From Ascaphus truei (lineage: Eukaryota > Chordata > Amphibia > Anura > Ascaphidae), in the NCBI GenBank assembly GCA_036426205.1, contig CM071570.1, positions 50,266,984 to 50,330,983 of the forward strand: DNA of 64,000 bases, in the 5' to 3' direction. A model generated the notes under the pieces. The model did no database searches and was not told where the DNA came from. It was given only the letters and a program-made list of their open reading frames with translations. The position numbers were made by a program, and so were the translations under genes. Shown here in pieces: positions 31,976 to 42,339 of the stretch; position 1 is the stretch's first letter; every line of letters begins with the position of its first letter.

Positions 31976-33900
31976 TGGCTGTAATTTTATTTTTAGAACC
32001 TAGGATTGAGTCCAGGGGTCTCCAGATATTAAATAAATGTGGGTCAGCTCCAAAGATCCCCAGAGACCCCCAGGTTCAGTATGCAGTAAAAATAAAATAA
32101 ACTCTGTGAAATTCCGCTCGCCACCCTGTAGATTGCAAGAAAAGAATGTGAGTTTTTATAATACGATATGCATATTGGAGTTTAGTAAATACTGTAGCAG
32201 TTTATGGCAAAAAAATGCGAGTTTGGGCATCTTTTCAGCTACTGCTCTACTCGTTATAGACAGAGTGTTAAAGCATGTTAAAAAGCCATTTTAGTGCGAT
32301 ATTGCCATGTTATCGAAGCTTTAGGAACAGCTACACATGCAACATTGCTTGAAAACGGCACTTAACAAGCATTAATGCACCTATCAAAGTTTAGGGAATA
32401 GGCCCCTATGAGTCTCTCTGACTCTCTCATAACAAAATCATTGCATTTCTCTTTGACATTGTCAATTTTGACAGAACGTTTAAAAGTAAATGTTTTGAAA
32501 AGTTTTCGCAAACTGTAGGCGATACGAGCTTTGGCAATATTACACATCTCTAAAAATGAGTACATAACACAAAGTTTACTCATTGTGACAATCGCTAACA
32601 TTTTATGCAAATTTTTATCATTTTCCCCAGGCTGGCATTAAGCCAATCTTGTTTTTGAACGTAATGGCAATTATATACCTATAGTCAAGATAGTCTATAC
32701 CAACCTGAAATGGTTGATTACAAATGTATCATTTTAATATTTTGTATATTTTAATGATAACTAGCCCAAGTGACCAGCTAGTCATGACTAATTGACCCCT
32801 AAGGATTATTAAGGATGAATACCTTCCTCAAATTAGCATACCTACCACCATTGGCTACCTAGGTTGCTAGTGAGGCATTACATGGCAATGCTTTACCAAC
32901 TGATATGGCAAGCAGTTGGTAACCCGAAGCATTCTCTGTTCCAAGGGGAACAAAAATACCATCCCACTGCACCTACTCCCATTACCCAACCCCATTTATG
33001 GGATCGGCTAACCGCCCTTATAGCCACAGGTGGCAAATAGGGCTGTAGAACAATATAAAAAGAAGGAGAATAATATAAATTCGTAGAAAATAAAAACAAT
33101 GACACATTTTTTTTGTCCAAACTCATTATTATATCACATATATCTATATAAAACACTATATAAAAAGAAACACAAAAAAATATTATCTTCCCTACTTACT
33201 GTGGATATGGTCCCTCACAGTATTATGTCTGTGTGTGCTCCTGGCCAGTAACCGATGTACTGTATTACCTTAGCAGGTACAGTAGTAACCAAGATGGTAA
33301 TTAAGGGCTCAACCGATTCCCCAGGGAGGCCTAACCACTCTCCCCAGGGCATGTACCCCCATCCCTCACCCCCTCTACCCTGATCACCATACACACAAAT
33401 GGACAAAAGCCCTGGTAGCCAAATATGGCTAATAGCGCTTTTGCCCAATTGTGTAGAAAAACAAATTACACAATAAAAATAAATTGTAATTGCAATAAAA
33501 TAAAAACAAACATTAGGCAAGAAACCCATTGATTTTCACTGTGGTTACCGAGCCAACAACGGGGGCATAGATAGCCACATTGGTAATCAATGGGCAACTT
33601 AAAAAATACAATTAAATAAAAAAACACATTACAATACAATTAAAATAAACTGTAACCACATTTACAATAAATGGGCAACCTAAAAATCAATCAAAGTGTT
33701 TCTTATGAAGGCTCATCCACCTCATCCAACTGCGACACCAACAATTCTTGACCCACGAAGCAATGATCCTCAGCTTGAAGTATAGCATGATGCTCAAAAG
33801 TCCACGATCCTTAGTTGCATTGTAGACCGCTATGGTAAGGGTTAATCCCACCCGGGAGGCCTAACCATCCACCGTGGGTCAACAATGAAGGACTTATATC

Positions 33901-36693
33901 TTGTTCCATAGGAAACTCTCAAGGTTTTACCAGAAGCGCAATGTTTAACCCAATATTTCTCATATTTTTTTTTTTATATAACATCACACAGATGTTCTTT
34001 AGATTAATGTTAATGAATAAAAAATATATGAATATTAGTAATGCACAGTTTTTGTTTCTGGTGGCTCCATTAACTCCTGTATAATGCAATTTGATGATCT
34101 GTGCCTTATTCTTTTGAACCCCACCACCACCATGCTTTCCCACTATTATAGTACTGCTAATTCAAGGCCAAGGTCAATTCTGTATGCTTTACTATCCTCT
34201 TTGCATCTTGCTTTCCTTAAGCTCTACTGCCAAACTCCCCTCTCTCACCCTTCACTCTATCTCACCTGTTATAGAGCAGGACGTGTTTCACTTGTTTCTC
34301 CCTCTAGCACATGATCCAATTCCCTCACATCCAAATTCTCACTTGTAACCTTGTCACCACACTTACGTCCACGTTTGGCTGAACATCTTGAAACTCAACA
34401 ACCAGAGCTACGGTAAAACTATTTATTCTAAAAAGAAGGGGAGCTGCCAGCATGAAAGGCTTGCTTTCCATTTGTTGCATTAGAAAAATACTGTCATGGA
34501 AATTTGTTTCATAGCCATAAGTTAGTAACAAATCATGCAGCATTAACCAGGGAACCTTAAGCAACATAGGTTTATCTGCTTAAAGTTTACCAATTATAGG
34601 CCTTTACTAGAGAGCTGGATACTTTCTGAAGACCAGGGAAATGTTGAGCCATAAAAATTACTTTTGGAGTGATGGTTACTTGCATGTTTATGTTTATACT
34701 TGCTGCTTCTATTACTGCCTAGTTACAGTGAATTCAGTGCTTCAGTATAAAGTTGTGCCTGAAAGTTCAGCAATGACATCCATAAAGAGGAAACTTTGTT
34801 ACCCTGGTAACAACATACACTAATGATTATTGAAATTCATCAGATCAATGTTTAAAGCCAGTAAGTTTTGTTCCCAAAAGGAAAGAAATGGCAAGAAATA
34901 TATATTTTATTTATTCTTACAACCGAGACAGAGGAGCTTTTCCTCTCTGTGATGCTTTCTATTACTTTCAATGTAACTTCTGAGTGACATATGGATAGAG
35001 CTAAAAGGATGTGAAATTGAACTGAAAAAAATAAATACAATTTGATTGTGCTTTCCTCATTTTTAACTGTTTTTTTGAAGTTTCTGTTTTTTATTTTCTT
35101 CCTTGAGTACTGTTTCAGGTAACCTAGTAGTAATATATGTTAGCCAAAACACATCAAAATATGTTTAGCAAAAAGATAATTACCGAGAGAACACAATGAT
35201 TCTCATTACGTAAAGAACACTAAGGATAATTGCTTAAGATGAATGTGGTGTGCCTTGAAAGACTAAATTAAAGAAGGACCATTTTGTGTTTTAACAACAT
35301 TTTCATTGTCTGGCAAGAGATTCAGCACTTACCCCATGGCTTGAACTCATGGATCATAGTGTACTGCTGTACTTTAAAAAAAATCTTTTAGATACAGTAC
35401 ACCGTACTTCAATTAAGTGAATAGATGTCATGGTTATTCCTAGCCTGAAAGCCTAAAAGCATTCATTTTAGGGTTTTTTTCACCCAAAAAATATATAGCC
35501 TTTTCTCCATAGCCGATATACTCAGCAGTACTAATATATCATGTGAAAATAAATGTCACCTGTACATTGGAATTTGAAAACAATTGCATTGACAATTTAA
35601 AAATGTCTGCTACTGTACTGTAGATGCGCCTCTGTCTTTTGCCTCCTTGCATGACATGCAGAGCGGGAAATATGATGTTGAACCCATTTCCATTGAGAAT
35701 ATAGGAAAAATATATAGGATTCAGCTGACAATGTATATGATTGCCAAAGTTACAGCTACAAGATACCTGCATTTCAGGGCAAGTTGCACCCACAAGAGTA
35801 AGATAAAGGAAGCATCCATTCTTTATCTTTGAGGAACACTTCTTCCCAAGTTTAGGCAACATTAAGAGAAGCTCTGAACGCATCATCATACTGTATGTAA
35901 CTAATGCAATCTTTGTAATACCTTGTTGAGAAATTTATTCTGCCATAGAATAAGTAAGAGGAATTCCCTTATAGTTTTTGGAGCTGTGACAATACTTCCT
36001 CAAAGTAATCACATACAGTATAAGATATGTGAGTTCTGATAGTCTAGTTACATTTCTGCAAAAATAAGTGAATCCTTCAAGAACAAGAGACTTTTTCATC
36101 TGAACTAACACAATATATTTTTCTATGAAAAACTTTTGAGAGCAAAGTATTTTCTGCAGATGAAGCATAAAAGCAAATTTGGAGTGATCCTTTCACGGGG
36201 AAAGAGACACCCTTTTTGTTAAATGCATCTCAAGTCCTTTGATCGCTGATGATCTATTCTAAGGGATCCCTTATGATGCATATTATGGTCCATAATAATG
36301 ATAGGTATAAAGGATTTATATCAGTTTTCCCATGTATATGTTAGTTTTCCTTAAGACTAAGATGAATCTTTTCATTCTCTCTGCCTTTAAAATGAGAAAT
36401 ACAGGAAATCAATGAATATTTGGACTAACAATACTGTACATAACTTTGTTAGTTTGTGGTCCCAAAGTTTTCTTAACAAGGACACGCTACCAATCTGTAT
36501 TGCCACATTATTACTTAAGTGTATTTTCATACTGTCTCAGTTGTGTGAACATTTAATTCAATATTTCTGAATAAAAATCAAGCTGTAGCCATATTAGTCC
36601 AATCAATTATACAGAAGCAATCAATAAACACCAGTGTGACCTTATGCAATGTGGTCAGATTGGAAATTGGCATTTGTTAGTGGAGTGACCATT
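33901..36693. other. AT-rich stretch without a supported gene
   Basis: Short frames here have no recognisable family and no paired repeat. A 116-codon minus frame at 35539-35889 shows no domain. I see nothing else. Confidence 0.4.
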
Positions 36694-36703
36694 AGTCATA
36701 ACT

Positions 36704-37120
36704 AGAAATGGGTAAATCCATCCAAATCCGTTTCCCGGATTTTCTCGCATTTTCCCCCCCAAAATCCATTTTGTGATGTAAAATCCGCAAACGGATTTGG
36801 TCGGTTTTAATCTGTACGGATTCATAAAAAAACACCAGTGGATATAATCCGTGGACGGATTTGTAGAATCCAATCCGCGGATTCAGCAATCCATTGGTGA
36901 ATTCTTAAGAATCCGCGCAACGGATTGCTGGATCCACGGATTGGATTCTACAAATCCATCCACGGGTTGCAGAATCCATGGAGTGTATTGGTAATAATAA
37001 TAATAAAATCCACAAAATGCGAATCTCCTTTTTGAAGTTTGATCCGTTGAAATATGCGGATCACAGGAACCGGCCGATCTGCTGGGGATCCAAATTGGCC
37101 CAAACAATTCGCCAATCTCC
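36704..37120. mobile_element. Palindromic MITE, 417 bp, flanked by 10-bp direct repeat
   Basis: Flanks are identical: AGTCATAACT at 36694-36703 and 37121-37130. The ends are imperfect inverted repeats (AGAAATGGGTAAAT against GGAGATTGGCGAAT). The interior is packed with GGATT/AATCC words forming a larger palindrome centred near 36903. The AGATGGGYGAA-type terminus recurs near 57890 (plus end) and near 49110-49120, so the family is dispersed. An 8-bp hAT-type duplication extended by chance is possible. Confidence 0.75.
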
Positions 37121-37604
37121 AGTCATAACTCCTTGGTGCCCTTATATGTCAACTGAAACATTATTGTAATATACTAGGAAAATGCTATATTTTATACTGC
37201 AGTCTATGAGCAATTAAACCTAATGGGACCAAGATTTATAACAAGGAATTAAACAAAGGCAAAACAAAATTGTAGTGCAATTAATTTGTGGATTTTGCCA
37301 TCAAATTACCCTAGTATTGTCTAACTTCAGTTACAAATGACAATGTCTGGCCAATTAAATTCTCATACTATCGTGTGGTATTATAGAGGCCAATAAATAA
37401 GCCTAGTTTTCACTTCGACAAAAATCGAAACACCACGAATACCACGACAACTCTCACATTATTGTGACTTGAAAATAAATAAATGTAATATAATATCACA
37501 AACTGTAAAACACTTCAATGTAACAATCTCATTCACAACAAACTGCCTGAATGTTGAAAAACAAACAAACACACAAAATGTATGTCTTAAAATAGATGTG
37601 ATGT

Positions 37605-38170
37605 ATGAACATAGATACATAGTTACACAGTACATGAGGTTAAAAATCAATGTGTCCATGTTTAACCTGTGTTAAATTTAGATGACAGATATCTATCCTA
37701 TATTTGTTATTACTGTATATACAGTATATTGATCCAGAGGAAGGCAAACACAAGTCCCCAGTGAAACATTATTCAATGTCTCATAAGAGAAACAAATACA
37801 ATCTTTCTTGATTCTAATAAGACCCAGGATATACTTGAAAACGAGAGATAACTCTCAGTGTATTACTTCCTGGTATAACATTTTATAAATAAATAAATAA
37901 TAATGGCAATCAGATTTTTCTCTGGATCAACATCCTTCCCATGTTTACTTATTTGGTATATCCATGTATACCTTTCCTTTCTAAAAAATATGTTCAACCA
38001 TTTTTTTGAAGATATCTGTTGTATTTGAAATCACAGACTCCAAGGGTAATTAATTCCACATTTTAACTTCCCTTACTGTAAAGAACCCTTTCCTTTGTTC
38101 ATGGGAAATCTCTTTCCTCCAAGCTAAGAGATTTGTCACCCTGTGACAAATATGACAATGTATTCCAAAT
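37605..38170 (-). mobile_element. L2/CR1-group LINE 3' end, minus strand
   Basis: On the minus strand it ends in a TGTAAC tail (37615-37635) and carries TAACCTCATGTACTGTG, then TTGATCCAGAG..AAGG near 37730. This is the same 3' region as 47398-47546. The distal part (38010-38160) has the CCTTTCCTTTG..CATGGGAAATCTCTTTCCTC block common in such LINE 3' UTRs. It is interrupted at 37832-37906. Confidence 0.7.
37832..37906 (+). mobile_element. Rex1/CR1/L2-group LINE 3' tail inserted in another LINE
   Basis: TACTTGAAAACGAGAG to TATAAATAAATAAATAA matches the reverse complement of the 3' ends of copy A (about 11468-11540) and of the fragment at 44165. It is only about 75 bp, so it is a strongly 5'-truncated insertion. 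Confidence 0.8.
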
Positions 38171-38962
38171 TAAAACACAATAACATCCATTTGGAAAGTC
38201 CTTAAAGAGTCAACTATAGGAAGTCTCTTATGGGGAATGGCAGCCTGGGGAACCAACAGATTCTCTCAGAACCCATAAGTACAATACTTAACAAAAGATG
38301 GTTCTCCCTGGTGCAGGATTTTCGAAGAAATATATAAACAGATAATTCCTTTGATGCTTTGATCCAACTTTCATCCTTTTGTTCTGTTATGAAGAAGCAG
38401 TTGGTGTACTATATCAGATGATCCTCTCAGGAATACTGCTGTATTATAGGATACACATGAGAAGAGAAAAGAACATAGCGTCATATGTCTATTCTCTAAG
38501 AGGAACTGCTCAATCTCACAAGTACGTACTTACACTTTGTCTATCTTTGATTATGGCATATAAGTATAAAGAATCTCATAAAAACAGATTCAGCCTCCCT
38601 CTATCTGTTATGTGGCTTACACTCAATCCTGATGGTATATGCAACTAGGATTCACACTCACAGTCCCAGTCTTTAGTGCTTTAAAATAATTGCCATCAGC
38701 AGTATGTGGGACTTAAGCCATGGTAGTTCCAGCTGGGATTAGCAGCGCCTCTCCCGATGATGTAACTGAATCATCCCGACATGCTGCTACATGCTTAGGC
38801 TCCACCCAAAACATTTAGTAACTTCTGTCACTTTCTGCCTCACCAGGTTTACCAGTCCTTAAATACCCTGCTGTGGTCTGTTAACCATCTCTACCACAAA
38901 TCGCTCGCTTTTCCAGGAACCTCAATTCTGTATCCACAGCATGTTTGCATCATACTGTTAAT

Positions 38963-38963
<1 letters not shown>

Positions 38964-38998
<35 letters not shown>
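38964..38998. repeat. (TA)n microsatellite
   Basis: About 35 bp of TA. It directly precedes the frame with SPVGESLAT repeats. Confidence 0.95.
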
Positions 38999-38999
<1 letters not shown>

Positions 39000-39002
<3 letters not shown>

Positions 39003-39254
39003 CCCAAAAGCCCTGTAGGTGAATCACTGCCCAAAAGCCCTGTAGGTGAGTCACTGGCCACAAGCCCTGTAGGTGAGTCACTGGCCACAAGCCCCGTAGG
39101 TGAACAGTCACTGGCCACAAGCCCTGCCCGTGAAGTGCCAGAGGCCACTCAAAGTGGCTCTGTTGTGCCTAAAGTTGGTGGCAAAAGAAAAAGGAAAATT
39201 CAAGAGACAACAAGCAGGCCTGTTACTCGCTCGCAAAAGGAACAAAAAAAATAA
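39000..39254 (+). CDS. C-terminal exon-like frame with SPVGESLAT repeats and basic tail
   Basis: A frame of 84 codons, open from the stop at 38997 to TAA at 39252-39254, without an initiating ATG. It has four imperfect nine-residue repeats (SPVGESLPK, SPVGESLAT, SPVGESLAT, SPVGEQSLAT; 27-30 bp each) and a fifth degenerate one. A tail with GGKRKRKIQETTSRPVTRSQ follows, which looks like a nuclear localisation signal. The repeat keeps frame even where one unit gains 3 bp, as expected for coding DNA. It is likely the last exon of a nuclear protein from a transposon, perhaps the Harbinger-type element whose Myb-like exon is at 41516-41821 on the other strand. That link is a guess. Confidence 0.4.
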
Positions 39255-39725
39255 ATGTTATAATTCAGAAAATATGTCTTTGGCCTTGTTTTGTTGACTT
39301 CAGATTATCTAATTACTATTGTATGTATGCTGAAGACTGTGTTGTTTCCAAACTTTCAACTATGTTCTTGTACACGTGAAGTTTTGGAAATGTTAACACT
39401 CATAATTAATTGTGTTATAAATATTTATGTTGTAATCGTCTGTTCAGTAATGGTCCACCAGGAGCCAGTTGCTAAGTTTAGAGAAGCTGCCATTGACTTT
39501 GCAGCAAAACATTGCATTTGGGTGTGTTAATTGATGTAAGAATTGCATATGCATATTAGTCACATGCAATTATAAAAACACCTAAGTAACTGCAAACATC
39601 TTTCTTGTACGTGTACAGCAGGATTATGTGTAAATTATTACTTACCTTTGCCTTGCTTGGCCATTGTAATTTTGTCCTTTAATCAGTTGTGTGTTCGTTT
39701 CTATAACATCTCAGAATGTATAATA

Positions 39726-39732
<7 letters not shown>

Positions 39733-39774
<42 letters not shown>
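39733..39774. repeat. (CA)n microsatellite
   Basis: About 40 bp of CA leading into the GTGACACAGGGAGAGGG minisatellite. Confidence 0.95.
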
Positions 39775-39775
<1 letters not shown>

Positions 39776-40262
39776 AGTGAGTGTGAGTGTGAGGGTGACA
39801 CAGGGAGAGGGAGAGGGTGGGTGACACAGGGAGAGGGAGGGTGACAGGGAGAGGGAGGGTGACAGGGAGAGGGGGAGGGTGACTCAGGGAGAGGGAGAGG
39901 GTGAAACAGGGACAGGGAGAGGGTGACACAGGGAGAGGGTGACACAGGGAGAGGGAGAAACAGGGAGAGGGAGAGGGTGACACGGGGAGAGGGTGACACG
40001 GGGAGAGGGTGACACAGGGAGAGGGAGAGAGAGGGAGAGGGTGACACAGGGAGAGAGAGAGGGTGACACAGGGAGAGGGAGAGAGGGAGAGGGTGACACA
40101 TGGAGAGGGAGAGGGTGACACAGGGATAGGGAGGGTGACACAGGGAGAGGGAGGGTGACACAGGGAGAGGGAGATGGTGACACAGGGAGAGGGTGACACA
40201 GGGAGAGGGTGACACAGGGAGAGGGTGACACAGGGAGAGGGTGACACAGGGAGAGGGTGACA
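39775..40262. repeat. GTGACACAGGGAGAGGG minisatellite
   Basis: About 490 bp of a 17-bp unit with variants (GGGAGAGGGAGG insertions). The minus strand therefore reads endless CHPLPVSPSPCVTLSL repeats in three frames, which are not genes. It resembles the array inside the hAT-like element at 14826-15345. Confidence 0.95.
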
Positions 40263-41510
40263 CACTCACAGACACACAGACACCCAGTCTCACTCAGACA
40301 AACTCACACTCATACATACACACAGTCTGTCACTCACACACACACACAGTCTGTCACTCACACACACAAACACTCACCCGCAAGGCAGGGTGTCGCACAT
40401 GGCAGAAGTGGGGCCTCCGCACGGCAGGAGGGCCTCTGGAAGGCAGGGGGGGTCGCACATGGCAGCGGGGGCCTCAGCACGGCAGGAGGGCCTCTGCAAG
40501 GGGCCGCGTCCCCTCCAGAGGTGGACGCCGACGTATTCCCTGATAGAATGGAGAAGGCCGGTAGGGGATTTCCCCTGCTTAGACCGAGAAGGGAGTAGCA
40601 CCGGGTTAGGGGATTTCCCCTGCTTAGAGCAGGGAGAGGCTCGGGTTAGGGGATTTCCCCTGCTTAGAGCAGGGAGAGGCACCTGAGGCGTGGAAGGGGC
40701 TGGCTGCCGGAAGGGGGAGGAGTGGAAGCGCTGAGGAGGGAAAGTTGCTGAGAGAGCCGGAGGCGGGGTAATCTCCCCCAACAACATGAACCCGCCTCCG
40801 GCTTTTTTTTTTTTTTTTTCTCCAGCGCGGGAAAAACAGCAGAACGAGCGTGGGAAATTTAAAAAATACACGTGTGCTGCTTGGGCCAATATTTACTCGC
40901 CCGGGGGTTAAATCCACACGCCCCGGGCATGTAAATGTATATAATTGTCGAACACTGTATATATATATATTATATGTATATATGGATCGACACATACATG
41001 AAATAGTGAATTATGCATTGTGTGCACAGACACAGTATAACGAAGAACACAGTGATGTTAAACATTACTGTGACAAAGAATGACTGCGGGTGTGCTTTGT
41101 GGTTATGCATGTTAACCCATTGTTTGTAAAAAGATTAGAACATACATTCAGCTTTCAACTATAGGGGAAAGATGTTGAATGCTTTGTAAAGTAGAAGGTT
41201 GCAGTGTGTGTTATTTGGAAGATCATTACACAGAAGTCACGATAGCTGAGCCAATACATGTTTCCAAACACACATAGATAATATATATATAATTTTTGTT
41301 TTTTTACTTTTTTGGACAACTATATATAAATATAGATTATATATATATAGACATTACTAGAGAGAGAGACATATATACAGATATATATGTAGATATGCTT
41401 ATATTTGGAACAAACTATAAGTTGCAGCGGAAATATAGATAAGAACTGTAACATAAGACACGCTTAGTACAGTAATATTTGTCACCTGGTCGAAATTGAG
41501 ATTAATAAAT
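40263..41510. other. GC-rich patch, poly-T and AT-rich filler
   Basis: Apart from the tandem repeat at 40590-40690, there is a CGCACATGGCAG/GGCAGGAGGGCCTCTG repeat (40390-40500), a T-run at 40802-40820, and TA-rich sequence from 40955. No gene is supported. Confidence 0.4.
40590..40690. repeat. Tandem repeat (GGGGATTTCCCCTGCTTAGA)
   Basis: GGGGATTTCCCCTGCTTAGA occurs three times (about 40563, 40609 and 40650) at 41- to 46-bp spacing, in GC-rich sequence next to the minisatellite. Each unit also contains the palindrome GGGGATTTCCCC, which resembles an NF-kB site. Confidence 0.8.
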
Positions 41511-41515
41511 TGAGA

Positions 41516-41821
41516 TTAATAAATTCCATTATCTCTGTCCCCTGGCAAACCCGCCACGACGACAGGAAGAAATTTTTCACGCATCTGCTCCTCCAATGGA
41601 GTTAACATTAGAGCTTGTGCTGGCGGCCCACCTCCAGTGGCAGAAGCATGCATCCGTTGTGCTTGGATTTTTTTCTTTAAATTCACCTTGATATCATCAA
41701 ATCTCTTCTGACAATTCGTGCGGTCCCTGACATGATTCCCACACGCAGACACAGACATTGTTATTTGCTCCCACATTTCTTTTTTTGAGGCTGAACTTGT
41801 CCGCCCTTGAAATACATACAA
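41516..41821 (-). CDS. Myb/SANT-like DNA-binding exon (Harbinger-type accessory protein)
   Basis: The frame contains RTSSASKKEMWEQITMSV, NHVRDRTNCQKRFDDIK, then a basic linker, TGGGPPAQ, LTPLEEQMREKF and GLPGD. This order (Trp helix, C-KRWDD-like helix, basic linker, TGGGPP, L-xx-EE, V-GLPG) is that of the Myb/SANT-like proteins encoded beside the transposase in Harbinger elements and of their domesticated relatives. Such a protein binds element ends and carries the transposase to the nucleus. The exon begins after an acceptor-like ATTTCAAG (about 41808), so the first helix must come from an upstream exon that I cannot identify. It ends at a stop at 41516. No transposase is visible nearby. 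Confidence 0.7.
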   Translation of the reverse strand: MYVFQGRTSSASKKEMWEQITMSVSACGNHVRDRTNCQKRFDDIKVNLKKKIQAQRMHASATGGGPPAQALMLTPLEEQMREKFLPVVVAGLPGDRDNGIY

Positions 41822-41953
41822 AATATATGACCTTACTAATTAATAGAAAGACGAACATTTTACAAAACTGCTACCTGTTCCAAGAGATACCAAACATGCT
41901 GGTTTAGGTTGAATATGTGTAGCACATGAGCATTTACGTGGAAACATACAAAT

Positions 41954-42322
41954 CTAAGGAAGCTTGCATGACTCCAAAAGCGACCCACCAACAACCACCC
42001 CACCACCAGACACCACAGCACCACCTGCAACAGACACCCCAGCAGCACCAGCAACAGACACCCCAGCAGCACCAGCAACAGACACCCCAGCAGCATCAGC
42101 AACATACACCCCAGCAGCACCAGCAACAGACACCCCAGCAGCACTAGCAACAGAGCCACCACCAGCATTCGCACTCACAGCAACACCACTCGCACTCCCA
42201 GCAACACCAGTTGTACTCGCAGCAACAGCACTCCCCTGAATCCCACGTTCACTCAGACGCGTACTCACACGTCTACCAGTACCACTCACACCAGCATCAC
42301 TCCTCCCACGCCTTTCGGCCAT
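41954..42322 (-). CDS. Candidate upstream exon with Ala/Gly/Val octapeptide repeats
   Basis: From ATG 42322 the minus strand reads MAERRGRSDAGVSGTGRRVS and then about five repeats of SVAGAAGV (24 bp each, about 42020-42145). It is open to 41954. It lies 130 bp upstream of the Myb/SANT-like exon on the same strand, so it could be its first exon. It contains no first Myb helix, and the other frames over the repeat are also open (Leu-rich minus, Gln-rich plus). It may therefore be only a minisatellite. Confidence 0.3.
   Translation of the reverse strand: MAERRGRSDAGVSGTGRRVSTRLSERGIQGSAVAASTTGVAGSASGVAVSANAGGGSVASAAGVSVAGAAGVYVADAAGVSVAGAAGVSVAGAAGVSVAGGAVVSGGGVVVGGSLLESCKLP
42018..42145. repeat. 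24-bp minisatellite (CAGCAACAGACACCCCAGCAGCAC)
   Basis: About five units with one variant (CATCAGCAACATACACC). All six frames are open over part of it because the unit length is a multiple of three. Confidence 0.9.
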
Positions 42323-42339
42323 ACCTATAGCACTCACAA

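Larger units (their letters stand above)
30510..33900. mobile_element. Fold-back element with exon-like blocks in both arms
   Basis: The block at about 30920-31400 is mirrored at about 33530-33790 (GTGGGTCAAGA.TTG, AAGAAACAC.TTGATTG, TTGCCCAT). TGGCTAATAGC.CTTTTGCCCA at about 31689 is mirrored near 33425. The interior has two strong hairpins and AT-rich filler. Identity between arms is moderate, so it is old. The exact ends are unclear. Confidence 0.6.

Noticed and set aside
39679..40293. Three overlapping frames of 115-204 codons rich in Ser, Pro, Leu and Cys
   Set aside because: All follow the 17-bp minisatellite GTGACACAGGGAGAGGG in different frames.
41926..42147. Plus-strand Gln/Pro/His-rich frame
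   Set aside because: Caused by the 24-bp minisatellite; the Myb/SANT-like exon next to it is on the minus strand.
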